Positions 23,861 through 36,113 are shown, counted from the stretch's first letter. The stretch: 64,000 bases of DNA from Sipunculus nudus (GCA_026874595.1 CM049308.1:70218624-70282623); one strand, 5' to 3'. Notes: generated from the sequence alone by a model not told the origin. Program-made: numbers and translations.

Positions 23861-25342
23861 CAGAATTGATACACTGATCATTGTGATTGGTACCGAATAT
23901 TATCGTCTACGATGACCAATTCGGGTACAGAGTGCTGGACATATCCAGGGTAATAATGCAGTGGATGACATTATCCGAGTAAAGTTAATTACAAATAAGG
24001 CTGTAAGCCTGTCTGTCAGTGTTTCAGGGTTTCGCCTTTATTTCAAGAGAGGGGACTGTTTCAAGCCAGTGTTTTAATTTGCGGCGAGAAGCGCGAGTGA
24101 GTAGCGTGTATATAATTATAAATTTCCTGGACTCGAGGAGTGCATACCTGTGTCACGTGTTGCCTGGTAAATATTCTGTTATTTGTACTTATTAGGATTA
24201 ATTTGGACTCGGTGGATTTGTGTAATTAAATGGACACCAAGGATAGTTACACCTTGAGTGTAGAACGCCTCTCAAGGGGATTGTAAGTTTTATTTTATTA
24301 TAATTTTTGTTTTTAACACATTACTTTCTCGTCTATTTGAGTGTATGTGCGAGTTTCGGCTGGTTTAGTCCCCCGTTCAAAAGAACCTGGAAAGTTTTAT
24401 TCCCTCGGGGGGGGGGGGGGGGTTAACAGCTTTTCCTACCGCATCTCCTCCTTGCACGTGTTTCCAAAATAGTTTGTTCTGGCCTCGAAATGCAAATAAA
24501 GTCCGAATGTTCGTATATCTTATTTTTTTTGTCTGAACCGCAGTTTGGTCAACAATAATGCTTTTGGGTGGGAGCTTTGACAAAAGTCTGAGATGTCCCC
24601 GGTGTCGTCTGATAAAACTGGAACAAATTCTTTTATTTGGCATATTTGCCTTAGCTGTACTGTCTTGTTAACAATTTATCTGAGATGGACTGTCAAGGGC
24701 CTCGGAGTGAAGGCGTTTTAATTTCTAAGATCGTTTATTGGAATTTAGTTTGTTTCAGTGTGGTTGGGGTCAGGAAGGCCTAGGTTAAAGTCATTGATAT
24801 AGAACGCGTTTTATATTGTATGATCCACCTTAAAGGTAAAAATCATTTGCAATAATATGTGCACTAAATCACGTTATTAGTTCATTTTGGCTTAATACTT
24901 AAAGATTTCCCAAGTAAACAATTTCGGCATGTAGACTTTCTCACTTCAGTCTAAATGCTTAATGCGAGCTTATGGTTCTATTTGTGAGTAAACGCGGTCT
25001 ACACGTTTCTGTTAACGATAACACAAGGGAAACGTTGAGGTGTGGAACAGATCTAGTATGACCATACCTGTTGTGGGAACAGCTTGAAAAAAAGTTGTGA
25101 ATACGTATGAAATTTGAGATGGGTCAATGTCACACACCAAGATTACATCTGTTAATTTGAAAAGTGCATTGTGTCCTTGGCCTGTAACGTTCACGCTTTT
25201 TCATAGGCTTGCGTACCTCACTGAGACACTGGTCCTCGCTGTTATATGGTTAGTACGAATGAAAGATTTTACAGCACTATACATAGTTTTGACATTGACT
25301 CTGGATTGCCTTGTGTCAGTCTCTCTGAGGAGGATGTCATGG

Positions 25343-25346
<4 letters not shown>
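23861..25346. other. No gene seen
   Basis: Contains a G16 tract at about 24,407. No supported exon. Confidence 0.55.

Positions 25347-25396
<50 letters not shown>
25347..25396. repeat. (TA)n microsatellite
   Basis: Uninterrupted TA run. Confidence 0.95.
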
Positions 25397-25995
25397 TATA
25401 TAGTCAGGTAGCTGCAAGAGACAATCATTGCTAAGGCTATAAAACTTTATATTGAGTTGTTTGGAGTCCTACATTTAATGGCCACTGTTGCTGAAACCAC
25501 ACCTAGCATTCATCACAGCATAAAATATTCGATACCATTGCCTCTCCTAGATAACTATCAACAAGTAAACAACATGTTTACCACTTATAGGTGCAAGTTA
25601 TAGTCTCATCGGTGGCCGGATTCATCACAACTGAAAGTTTATCCTGTGAAATTAATTAATGATCACATGTTTGATACAAACGTGTAATAGTTACAGCGTT
25701 TAACAGCTACAAACGTGTCCTGATATTGTTAGGCACCTGAACCGTGTCGAAGATTTTAATAATAACATTTAGCTGCATCCGATTGTTTGTTCCCATGCCT
25801 TTATTCTTGGTTTAATTAAAATACAATATTTTGATAATTCTTGCATAGAATAATATAATGTACCACAAACGGAGAGTATGTTAAACACGTAAAGGTCCAC
25901 ACTTGAAATACATACATTTATGCCTGCAGGTTCCGTCTTTATTCTGAGTCAGTATTACAAAGATTTAACACTCTATACGAGAACACTGCACTTCA

Positions 25996-26235
25996 CAGTG
26001 GTTGATCCAAAGGGGGGGGGGGGGTCCGTTCAGTCCATTGGACCCTATCCGTCCCCTTTATTTGAAACGTCACGAACTTTGTCGGGTAGCGGGGGAATGG
26101 GGGGGAGCAATTTTTACGTACTGGACCCTCGCTATTCGAACCGGAGGATCTTTTATTAGGTTTACTAAAAATGTTCACTCTTCCCTTCAAACCACCTCCC
26201 CTTTCAAAAATCCTGGATCCGCTCATACTTCACTG
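25996..26235. mobile_element. MITE with CAGTGG...GGATCC-type ends, copy 1
   Basis: It starts CAGTGGTTGATCCA with a following G run, and ends AAAAATCCTGGATCCGCTC...CACTG. Its relative at 49,148-49,354 has CAGTGGCAGATCCA and AAAAATCCTGGATCTGCC. It ends about 235 bp before the start codon of inhibitor gene copy 2, so it lies in that gene's proximal upstream region. Confidence 0.65.
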
Positions 26236-26354
26236 ACAAATGTATGACAAAATAGAAAGTCATCATTAAAGAGTACAACAGTATACAATATTTCAGTCAA
26301 TATTGCAGTTCTCATTTGGATAACAAGTCCAACCTATACTGCCAATTTTCTTCG

Positions 26355-26366
26355 ACTTTAAATATC
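26355..26366 (+). promoter_or_regulatory. Possible TATA-like element of inhibitor gene copy 2
   Basis: CTTTAAATAT lies about 105 bp upstream of the ATG at 26,469. Position and composition are compatible with a TATA box and a short 5' UTR, but nothing else supports it. Confidence 0.3.
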
Positions 26367-26468
26367 AGGACCGTTTATCTTCTTTCCGTGCCTTACTATC
26401 CCGAACTGTGACTGGCTTTCCTGTAATCATAGCTCTTCTAGGCCAAACAGTCATTTCACTCGAGCAAC

Positions 26469-26526
26469 ATGGGGCGTCATGTTGTGTGTACCCTTCTTCT
26501 CGCTACCTTAGCGGTGCTTGTACAAG
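26469..26526 (+). CDS. Signal-peptide exon of inhibitor gene copy 2
   Basis: The ATG opens a 20-residue secretory signal: MGRHVVCTLLLATLAVLVQG, a basic start, then a Leu/Val/Ala core and a small residue at the end. It is followed by donor GTATGT in phase 1. The final Gly is completed by the two first bases of the Kunitz exon (28,077). This split, with the signal peptide on its own exon in phase 1, is typical of secreted modular proteins. It marks the 5' end of the second gene copy and implies an equivalent first exon for copy 1 left of the window. Confidence 0.85.
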
Positions 26527-28076
26527 GTATGTATGTCTATTAAAACAATGAAGCGAAGTTAAACTATTGCCTATGTGTGAAATATATATATATATATATA
26601 TATATAACCTCTTTGCCCTGTTATGTTCCAGTATCGCACGCGTACCCCGACCATCCTATTGTACCCCCAGGACAATAGGATAAGTGTCAGTCTTTTACAT
26701 GCTCCCCCCCCCCCCCCCCGAATACGCATAATCTCGTAATCTCGTAAAGTCTCGGCTTTTCAAACCACGCCGTTAGCTTCATTCTAACCACATTCACCTG
26801 ATGATCGGGTCGCATCCCGTGAAATAGTCTGTTTCTCATAACTTAACTATGGTGTTTTAGTGTTAAAATCTAAATATTTGATTCTTCACTTACGACTACC
26901 TGAGAGGTAATCGTGACGTGGCTTTTTGTAATTTGCCAATAACTCCGAAAGTGATGAACACACCTCTGTCAAACTTGTCTGTACACTCCTACTTTGTGAT
27001 TAGCGCGGGCTCATTAAAAGTTATTAAGCTTTCTTCCTAAAATATAGATTTGAACAGCCAGGTAGGCAATACAAAAAAGAGAAAGTGATCAGAAGCTAGC
27101 ATAACTAGCTTTGCCTACCCATCCATTCTTTAGCACATGGATCAGTTTAGTTAGCACCATATTTAAGTTATACAAAGCAGTTGGTACAAATGTGAAGATA
27201 AGATCACAACTGAACTAAAGTCCATGATGACACTTACAGGTAAACAACACCACCGCCGCATGTGGGACATTATTGAGATCAGCCGTATGTTCAGTCTAGG
27301 AGGACCTTTAACTACAACGATCAGCTAAGAGGGGCTTTCACGTTGCAGTCTACTGACAAGATAAGGCAGGGGACGCTACAGTATTTGTGAGTATATATGG
27401 CGTTGCCCTGTCGGCATCCGGCCAGTACGGGTTAGTCTTATAACACTTCCGTCAGGGACGAAATGTCTTATGTTTGACCTCCCGTTGATTTATCTGTCTG
27501 CAGATTCACCCGAAAAGTATTCGTTGAAAATTTATTAGGGAAATTGTAGTATTGGCCCTGTATAGAACTGTCCATGAAAATGGCGCCACCCATCCAAGGT
27601 CCGTAGACTATTATACTATGTACATATTTTCATTCCCTGGATGCAAAATAGCGTACTTAAATGCACAGTAATGTCTTTTAATGGTCAAACATTCACTGCG
27701 CATATATTTACTGGTATTAATCAATATAAATATGGTAAATCGTATGGTTGTGTGTACCATATTATAATATAAGTGCAATCCCATCGTATGGGCCATACCA
27801 AGGGAATAACCAGACCTCTGAGGATCAGCGGAGATAGGTGGCTATCCGTGACTGACTTGTGACCGTACAAGGTTTCTAGTGTAACAGTTGATGTATATTC
27901 ATTTGAAGAAACATGTTAAGAGGGTTATGTCACTCATGTTTGAATATAGTTATCATCAAAGTAAGCAGTTTCGAATAATATTTAACTTTTTATTTCCTTT
28001 CAGGGCCCACCACGTCTCATGTAGTTGTATATCATCCACATAAACAGTTTAAATTAACAGTATGTTTTACTTTCAG
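26527..28076 (+). other. Intron 1 of inhibitor gene copy 2
   Basis: Carries a short (TA)n at 26,583-26,606 and a C tract near 26,704. A second good acceptor (TTTCCTTTCAG at 28,013) lies 63 bp before the Kunitz acceptor, but joining there breaks the frame. Confidence 0.7.
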
Positions 28077-28253
28077 GGACCATTGCAGTTCCTGAGTGTT
28101 GTTCAATGGAACCAGAGACTGGGAATTGCAAAATGGCCGCTGAGCGTTGGTTCTTCAACTCTACCACATACAAATGTGAAACCTTCATATACGGCGGCTG
28201 CGGCGGAAACGAAAACAACTTCGAAGAACGGATGGCCTGTGAGAGGAAATGTC
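28077..28253 (+). CDS. Kunitz/BPTI domain exon of inhibitor gene copy 2
   Basis: The acceptor TTACTTTCAG and donor GTGAGT give 177 nt, phase 1-1, 59 residues. The six cysteines fit the Kunitz pattern exactly: C-x8-C-x15-C-x7-C-x12-C-x3-C, with the usual WFFN, FIYGGC and NNF landmarks. The reactive-site P1 residue, directly after the second cysteine, is Lys, which predicts trypsin- or plasmin-like targets (family knowledge). P1' is Met rather than the usual Ala/Gly. An extra cysteine just before the first canonical one (ECC) would be unpaired or link to another module. Downstream antistasin and WAP exons are expected from copy 1 but are not visible here. Confidence 0.95.
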
Positions 28254-28329
28254 GTGAGTGCCGTAAATATTGTATTTACAAAAGGAGTGGGTTTAATTTA
28301 GCCTTAAATCTAACTAAAAAAGGGGTAGG

Positions 28330-28395
28330 ACGTGGCTAGTTGTGGTTTAGGCATTGGACTGAAGGTCCCCGGTTCAAACCCCGACGGTGCCTCAA
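28330..28395 (+). mobile_element. tRNA-like SINE head
   Basis: The A-box-like TGGCTAGTTGTGGTTTAGG is followed by B-box GGTTCAAACCCCG (28,371-28,383) at tRNA-like spacing. It lies 75 bp inside the intron after the Kunitz exon. Its 3' limit is not clear, and it lacks a full cloverleaf. Confidence 0.6.
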
Positions 28396-28704
28396 TAGCA
28401 AAATGTTGAAATCTATACCCAGAACATCAGAGGTTTGCCCTTATGTCTCAAAAAGTCATGACTTCTAAATTATTCGTAAATCGATGCATATAAAACCTGA
28501 AATCCAGTGGGCGTAATAATAAACCTCAGTGTATGGCCACCTTCCTCCTTATCCAATATACTCATTGCCACCAACAGGCTATGGACCTACCTTTTAAATA
28601 AACTTCCCTTGAAACCTCTGCCCGTGTATGTGTGTGTATGAAAAACAGTTTATACGGGTGTCGAAATGTGTGAAACCCATGTGACCGTCAGCTTGTTTGC
28701 GTCA

Positions 28705-30015
28705 TTTATTTTCGCGTTTACTGCATCAGGGATCCCTTGCAAAAAGATGCCGTTAATAAGAAACAATTAAAGATCCCATTCGATTGGTTTGATCGTGTGG
28801 CGGTTATAGCCAATCAGATGTCGAATAACCGATTTCTGGCCAATGATATTTCCGCATGCATATTCTGGGCTGATTACCACTATTAATGACAGAGGTCCCT
28901 GCAGCTAAATGTTGGGACAATTCTCCACACAGAAGGTCTATCTATGAATGTCAAGGTTAACCTCCTGCAAACATTCATTCACAAAGCACGCTAGCGGCGT
29001 GCTAGCTTTTCACAGAAATCAAGCTAAAACGCCAGAAGAGTGTAAAATAAAAAAAAAACTTAAGTAAATAAGTAAATTAAGCATATAAACATCCAGTGTA
29101 CATCAACAACATCCATTCCAAATATAACAAACAGAATGTATTTGTCCGTGAAACATAATTTATATATATTGTTTAACCTGTGGATCTATTTTGCGCTTTA
29201 ATATTTGTAAAACGGTATAGTAAGTATAAACAGAAACAGCACGTGCTTCCTTGGCTTGTTTTCGTGAAACATATGTTGCCGGAATTGTTGAAGATGTAAA
29301 TGCAAAGCGACACTTTATGTGATAATTTCAACATTGTGCAAAAGGTTTATCTGGGTGAATTGGAGATTTACCATTAATGCATGCTGACATAAGAAATGAC
29401 TGCCTAGAGATCGAGAGTCACTTATTGTTCACATTTACTGATCATACATGTGGGCAACACATTTTCAAACATGCTTAAATCCGTCACTGACAGAAGGGTT
29501 TATACAATGAACACACAATAAACCTCAACCCTGCGCCGGGGGTTGTGTGATATGCTACCAATAATAGATCTGACTTTGCAGTGCGGTGAACCGTTGTACT
29601 GGTTACTCGTCACACCCTATATAATCTACACATGAGTTCGAGATTAAAAAAAGGCAAAACAAGACTTGACATTAAAAAAAATTACATTCAAGTAGCCCAT
29701 GTGTGAACTGATCATTTATGTAACTATACAGTTGACGGGTAAAACGCTCGACCCTTTTCGCTGTCGACCTGGGTTCGATACCTGGTGTTGGAGTCTGGGG
29801 CGTAGCCAGGGGGATGCCTCGCGGGGCAATAGCTCCCCCCCCCCCCCATTCCGACTTTACATATAATATTGAGGAAAAACTTTCCAGACACTAAATATAT
29901 GCTGAGAAATTTATATTCTCAAGTAATCTTTAAAAAAAATCTATAGAGTTTTATCTTAATGACTTTATTTCTCAAATTCTCATAAGATAACTAAGAAACT
30001 GAAAATAAAGAAACT
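28705..30015 (+). repeat. Segmental duplication A, copy 2 (intronic)
   Basis: It matches 1-1,300 throughout, including the SINE head at 29,735-29,815 (GGGTTCGATACCTGG) and the terminal (TA)n at 30,018-30,074. It follows the Kunitz exon by 450 bp. Copy-specific differences include a C14 tract and GCGTAGCCAGGGGGATGCC near 29,800-29,850. Confidence 0.8.
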
Positions 30016-30017
<2 letters not shown>

Positions 30018-30063
<46 letters not shown>

Positions 30064-30074
30064 TATATATATAT
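30018..30074. repeat. (TA)n microsatellite
   Basis: TA run with one break, at the end of duplication A. Confidence 0.95.
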
Positions 30075-30329
30075 GTATACTATACATGAGCATAACTGTT
30101 CCATGTAGCCAATAAGATCGCCGATATTACTGTAAACCGTCAGTCACCATACAATAAGAAAATTTGCATAATTTGTAATACCTCTACCAAACAGAACACG
30201 TGTATACTGTACCAGTACCCTAGTCGGCATATTTTCCGGGATATTTTTATACAAAGGAGACAATATAAAAGGTTCTAGGCCAAAGGTTGCAGGAGCCATT
30301 GAAGTGAGGCATGAAATGAGTGGAAAGGG

Positions 30330-31200
30330 AAACAAGGGCGAGGTGTGTTGCATATTACGATGGATAACTGCAGTCGAAATGTGTATGTAGGTGGCGCCAC
30401 CTGCCACAAAATCAAGAAGGCTATCCAAGTTGTATACATATACAAAATTGTAGGCAGTTAAGTCAAACTACTGCTTGTATATGAGTGATTTTATCCCACA
30501 GTAGACAAACAGAAAGATGTGCAAAAATGGATGCAGGTGGCGCCACCAATATTGTGTATGATAAAGAACTATGTGAGATCTATACACATGCAAAATTTAC
30601 AGGGGGAAACGACAAACCAGTCCTGAGATATTAGCATGGATGTCTACAGCGTTAACTTTTATGTAGGTGGCGCAACCAGCCACAAATTCAGAAAGCTATC
30701 CAAGATGTATAAACATGCACAATTTTAGGCAGATGAGTCAAACTATTGCCGAGAAATGAGTGATTTTATCCCACAGCAGACAAACAGATGGACGCTGTGG
30801 AAAAATAGTTCCCGGTTGCGCCACAAGTTTTGCGCATGATAAAGAGCTATGTGAGATCTAAACAAATGCAAAATTTAAGGAGGATACGTCAAACTAGTCA
30901 TGAGATATAAGCCTGAACGTCTGCAGCCTGATCGTGAATGTAGGTGGCGCCACCCGTATAAAATAAAAAAAGCTTTCTAGGAGGTATACACACGCAAAAT
31001 TTCAGGTGGATAAGTCCAACCACTGCAGAGATATGAGTGATTTTTATCCAAAGGCAGATGAACAGATGGACGCTGTGCAAAAATGGAAGCAGGTAGCGCC
31101 ACCATTTATTGTTTATGTTATAAAGCTATCCAAAGGCTACATTTGTATAGAATTTTTATCCTGATTGGTCAATTGAGTCCGGAGATATGTGGGTTAATGT
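30330..31200. repeat. Dimeric tandem array, about 277-bp higher-order unit
   Basis: A GTGGCGCCAC-like palindrome recurs at 30,391, 30,537, 30,667, 30,815, 30,944 and 31,093. Spacings alternate 146, 130, 148, 129 and 149 bp. Two monomer types alternate: one with CCACAAAAT...GCTATCCAAG...TATAC, the other with ATTGTGTATGATAAAG...CTATGTGAGATCTA. Alternate monomers resemble each other more than neighbours do, so the repeat unit is a dimer of 276-278 bp. Confidence 0.85.
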
Positions 31201-32180
31201 GTCAAAAAAGACGCACAATTGGTTGCACTAGAGAGAGGAAAGATCACATGTGACCCGTTCATAATTCGAAATTTATAAAATGGTGTCCAGTGGATAGGGC
31301 TGAGTTCTCCGGAAACCTTTAGGCGGCGGCTGCGGCGTGCAAGTGAAAACATAGTATCCGCAAAACTATTTTTGGCGGATACAAATATATGGTAAATGGG
31401 ATACCGCTGAACAACATTATTGTTATTAAGATATTTTGTTTTAAGCACCATCTAGTATTCAAACGAAGTTTAAGATATTTATCTTTTCGATAAATCGTTA
31501 CCTTTATTCATATTTCAGCTGAACGAAGAGAAACGTTACGCAATCCCTTCAAATGCATAAGAATATAAGAGCGGTTTTAGTGTAATTAATTATATTGACA
31601 TATCTTTATCTCTGGAGATTTAGGGTGGACCTAAAATTTTATGTGAGAAGATTCTAGGTCAAACTGTAATGATTTGTACCAATCGACTTTCAGTGTTAAA
31701 TTCGTGTTTTTCCTTTAGCTCACAGCATTAAGATTACAGTGATCTAGTTTAGGGATTCGACAAAAACTTTACAAGGACTTCTCTGGATGTTATATTAAAA
31801 TGCTCTAAGAACCTAATTTCAAGTTTCAAAGGAGATTTGCCCAGAACTTCCCTGAATGTTATGTTAAAATATTCTAGGGTTTACGGATACCATTTGAAGC
31901 CAGTCAGACTGTCTGGGTGTTCAAGATCATCTTTTAGCCCTGTAGCTTGCAGAATATATGTCACGATGAATGAACTTTAGATTTCCTTGAAAATATTTCT
32001 AGAAGTTCCTATGTTGCATTAGATGATTCTGGGCCTATTAGATACTATAAATGCCAATCTCACATTCAGGGTGCACAAATCATTCTTTTGTTCCTATAGC
32101 CAGTATAAAAAAAAATATAAATCACAGTGACCTAATTTCTTGTTTTTAAGGATATTTGCCTAAGCAAATGACGTACAGTC
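31201..32180. repeat. Dispersed repeats with AGATTCTAGGTC / GGATGTTATATTAAAATGCTC motifs
   Basis: Near-repeats such as CTGGATGTTATATTAAAATG (31,783) and CTGAATGTTATGTTAAAATA (31,853) are about 70 bp apart. No coding feature seen. Confidence 0.5.
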
Positions 32181-32659
32181 TGCTGAGCTAAAAGAACAAC
32201 AAACATGAAAAGATGACAGAACTTGAGACAAATCTAGAGCAAAAGATGTTCTTAGAGATTTCAGACGGATGAATGGAAATATACAAGACTGTGCAATGCA
32301 GAAAAATACCTTTTTCAGGTACTAAACCGTGAAAATTAGAGCAACTGTTGATCATTTGCAGTACACAATGTAGCATCATCGAACAGGAACTTCACTTCAG
32401 GATCTACCACCAACAAACAATTCTAACCAGGGCCGTACCTTAAAGCATTCTATAAGATATGTATGTTTGGAGAATCTTTCTCTAGTGTGTATGGTCTTGC
32501 AGGAAGCAGAGACCTCCCTGCTTCATATTCTGCAAATTGCAAGCAAGTAAATTTGCGCACAATAAACCTGGATAAGTTATGATGGACTTGGTACCCATTA
32601 GATATGAAACTTGCATGTGAAACCTTCAGGTGAATCACCAAGCTGTATTCCTTGGTGAA

Positions 32660-33860
32660 TTTTGGATGATTCAGTGACATGGCTGCCATATCGGTGCCAT
32701 ATTGAATTCCACTTTAGCCTGAAAAGATACCTGCCTTATGATGATTTTGGTAGTTTTTTTGACCATTGAAAATTTAACAAAAGACAACAAAATGAATCTT
32801 GTCTCGATTCTTTAGTGAGTTACTCATGATTCAGTTGTGCAGCTACTATACTGGTAGCCATAATGGCAACCATGTTGAATTTTACCATAACCCAATACCT
32901 TATTGTCTTTAAAAAGTTCATTAGATACTTTAACCCTTAAAATATAAGCCAAGACATCTGAATATTATCCCCTACCTTAAACTTTGGATAGTCAGACATG
33001 GTGCAATGGTACAGTGGCCGCATTGGCAGCCATATTGAATATCACGAAAACCAAATACGGTATTGTCTTGGAAAAAAAAGGTTTAAATAGACTTTTTGAC
33101 CCTGAAAACTCAGGCAAAGACATCAAAATATCAACCCCTACATTAATTCCCCTTAACCAGAAACAGTGTAGTCTTGAAAATAATTAAAAGAGACTCCTGG
33201 GCCCTAAAACATAGACGAAAACACCTAAAGCTATCCCCTCCCTTGATTCTTTGTCTTGTCATGTGCGATTCAATGGTACAGCGGCCATATTGGCAGCCAT
33301 ATTGAATATCAACGTGACCAAATACGGTACTGTCTTGGAAATGGTTTCAAAAGATTTCTTGGCCCTGAAAACATAGGCAAAGACACCAAAATCATTCCCC
33401 TACCTCAATTACTTTTTTTAGACATTGAAAACATTGGCAAAGATACTGAACTGAATCCCCAACCTTAATTCCTTTGCTTGTCAGACATGACTCAACTGTT
33501 AAGAAGCTATATTGGCAGCCATATTGAATATCACCGTAACCTAATACGGTACTGTCTTGAAAATAGTTTCAATGTATTCCTTGACCTGAAAACATTGGCA
33601 AAGACACCAAAATCATTCCCCTTCCTCAATTACTTTTTGAATTATGTATGATTTTATGGTACGGCGGCCATATTGGCAGCCATATTGAATATCACCGTAA
33701 TCAAATACGGCATTGTCTTGGAAATGGTTTCAATAGATTCCTTGACATTGAAAACATAGGCAAAGGCACCAAAATCATTCCCCTACCTCAATTACTTTTC
33801 GAGTTATAAACGATGCAATGGTCTGGGGGCAATTTTGGACACCATCTTGAATTTTACCCT
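32660..33860. repeat. Irregular tandem array around GGCAGCCATATTGAATATCAC
   Basis: The core GGCAGCCATATTGAATAT occurs at 33,025, 33,292, 33,514 and 33,675, with diverged versions near 32,690, 32,865 and 33,832. Each is followed by ATACGG...TTGTCTTGG and then GAAAACATAGGCAAAGACAC. Spacing varies (267, 222 and 161 bp), reflecting internal indels in a basic unit near 160 bp. Open frames inside it are repeat artefacts. Confidence 0.8.
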
Positions 33861-34009
33861 TTCTGCCCACGATCCAGTATGGTCTACCCAAGTTTTTTTA
33901 CTCCCATAAGGGTTTCCTATCTGGCTCAGGAGTAAGAATTAGGGGACATACGATTTTACACGAGACCCCCCTAAGCCCAAGGACTAGTTATATATTGGCT
34001 GCTTCACGG

Positions 34010-34270
34010 AAACTAACGTCGTGCTCGTACCAATCCTGTGATCACTGATAAATTTCATAGCAGTTACTTGTCAGTCGGTGAACCTGACAGACTCTGACGT
34101 TGGAAAGTGTACCTTGGAAAAGAATAGCATGTTGTTTACAGCAAAAATTGTATCCAACATTGCCTCAACACTGCCATGAACAAAATTATAACTTAAATAC
34201 GACGGATATAATATCATTTATTCTTATAGAGTTCCAAATTTTAGACAGATTTTCAGTTTGATTTTGTCCT
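34010..34270 (+). repeat. Segmental duplication C, copy 1
   Basis: It matches 41,025-41,290 in the same orientation. Shared blocks are CGTACCAATCCTGTGATCA, ATAGCAG then TACTTGTCAGTCG, and AATAGCA then GGTTGTT/TGTTGTT. This points to further copies of the inhibitor-locus intron downstream. Confidence 0.75.
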
Positions 34271-34914
34271 TTAACACATCTCAAATCAACACTTTTTTAT
34301 GCATACAGTTCCGATAATACTATTTCAGATGAAGTTGCAACCACCATTGTAATAATTTTTTCTTTCAATAGTGGTTGATGTTCTTACGTCGTCAGATAAA
34401 GTTGCCACTTATTTTTATTATAATATTATTACAAAAGTGGTTTCTAGACGCGGTCATTCTTGTAATAATGGCAGTATTGTAATAAATGTTGTAATTGATA
34501 TGAAGTTCCTAAATTATATACAATTTTACACAAATTGGTGTGATAACATTTCAAAATACAAACTGAGACTTTCGTTTTGAAATAGGGGACGAATCGTATG
34601 GTTTTTTTTTTTTCAAGGAATGGCATTTGTTTGGTAGAATCATAACGGAACTTTCCACCACCAACAACAACCACCATTGTTATAACATTTTTACAAACAT
34701 TTACATATAACTTCAAACGTACTTAGAGGAACACGCCCTGTCTAGAATTATATCGGTAGACAGTTTGGTGGCAATGGGACAGAGAAAGGTCACAACAGAT
34801 GGGACAAGTTTTGAACTCTTCCACAAATTAAATTCTGGACTAGAGCCATATCGGTCCTCTGACATTACGACCAGATGGCCTTTACATCTAGGTCCGTGAT
34901 CGCATTATAAGGCC
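34271..34914. other. No gene seen
   Basis: Contains an inverted-looking ACCACCATTGT pair (34,340 and 34,671) suggestive of a short MITE, but termini cannot be fixed. Confidence 0.4.
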
Positions 34915-35329
34915 CCATTAGGATGCAAATATTTTTGACAACGCCTCATGGCCTACAGGAACACTGTCAATTGATATAAACCAGACTAATCGTTAGCATT
35001 GTTTGTGTCCTTTCAAACAACACCACACATGAGCGAGAAAAAATTTCGTTTTAACTCAGCATATTGGTAAACCCGTCCGCATGTTTGTTGAATTTCTGAC
35101 CGCATGGATACAGGCATCGCTCTCACGGGTTCCAAGATGCATCCAACTTGTACGCGATACAGGAAATTACTCGTTACCATAGAGACGGAGCTTCAGTTTT
35201 GGTTGTGAGTTCAAACGTATTCTCTTGTGTTCATTCATCATCCGAAGCATAATGTTACGAATATGGGCTGTTTACCACAAAATCAATGCAACATGATGAA
35301 AGTACCATTGCCTACTGAGTCTGACTGCC
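34915..35329 (+). repeat. Segmental duplication B, copy 2
   Basis: It matches 8,085-8,430 up to ACCACAAAATCAATGCAACATGATG and then breaks off where the YqaJ-bearing repeat starts. In copy 1 the WAP exon follows this segment by 460 bp; here it does not. Confidence 0.75.
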
Positions 35330-35721
35330 ACGGCTTATTCTTGACTTAGCGCCGTCTTCTATCATTAGTACAGGCATCGTTGATTGTCATATTTCTTGTA
35401 AGATAGGGACATTTAATTTCCACATAGCTGTTCTACCTTCAATACAACCTTTTCATCAGGAGTAGCACCTAAGTAATTGAATTCCTTATTTATCACAAAA
35501 CCACATTTATGAAGGTGGTGAGATTGAAACTGTTTCAGATAATTTTCCTTTACATTTCACTCATTGAACTTGCCATGCTGTAATGAAGCTACATGGATGT
35601 CTTTATTTTCAATGAAAAAAATCAGCAAAGAAATTTATCAATTGGTGCAGATTGTCTTAGAAATACAAGGGAAATGATAGAAGCTGTATGTTAAGTTGAG
35701 AGAATGTTCATTGTGAGGATG
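35330..35721 (-). pseudogene. YqaJ nuclease remnant, tandem copy 1 (392 bp)
   Basis: On the minus strand one frame reads HKCGFVINKEFNYLGATPDE and an adjacent frame VEIKCPYLTRNMTIND. These correspond to the YqaJ/lambda-exonuclease motifs G-x-SPD and E-x-K-CPY, with one frameshift between them. The 392-bp segment is repeated head-to-tail at 35,722-36,113 with no difference that I could see. The nuclease is therefore broken in both copies. Confidence 0.75.
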
Positions 35722-36113
35722 ACGGCTTATTCTTGACTTAGCGCCGTCTTCTATCATTAGTACAGGCATCGTTGATTGTCATATTTCTTGTAAGATAGGG
35801 ACATTTAATTTCCACATAGCTGTTCTACCTTCAATACAACCTTTTCATCAGGAGTAGCACCTAAGTAATTGAATTCCTTATTTATCACAAAACCACATTT
35901 ATGAAGGTGGTGAGATTGAAACTGTTTCAGATAATTTTCCTTTACATTTCACTCATTGAACTTGCCATGCTGTAATGAAGCTACATGGATGTCTTTATTT
36001 TCAATGAAAAAAATCAGCAAAGAAATTTATCAATTGGTGCAGATTGTCTTAGAAATACAAGGGAAATGATAGAAGCTGTATGTTAAGTTGAGAGAATGTT
36101 CATTGTGAGGATG
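35722..36113 (-). pseudogene. YqaJ nuclease remnant, tandem copy 2 (392 bp)
   Basis: Appears identical to 35,330-35,721, including the frameshift between the PD and E-x-K motifs. The duplication therefore happened after the gene had decayed. Copies this similar imply a very recent event or an assembly artefact. Confidence 0.75.

Noticed and set aside
28014-28060. Extra exon before the Kunitz exon
   Set aside because: A good acceptor exists, but splicing to the Kunitz exon would break the phase and the peptide has no domain features.
28330-28395. tRNA gene after the Kunitz exon
   Set aside because: Pol III boxes are present but no full cloverleaf is apparent; better explained as a SINE head.
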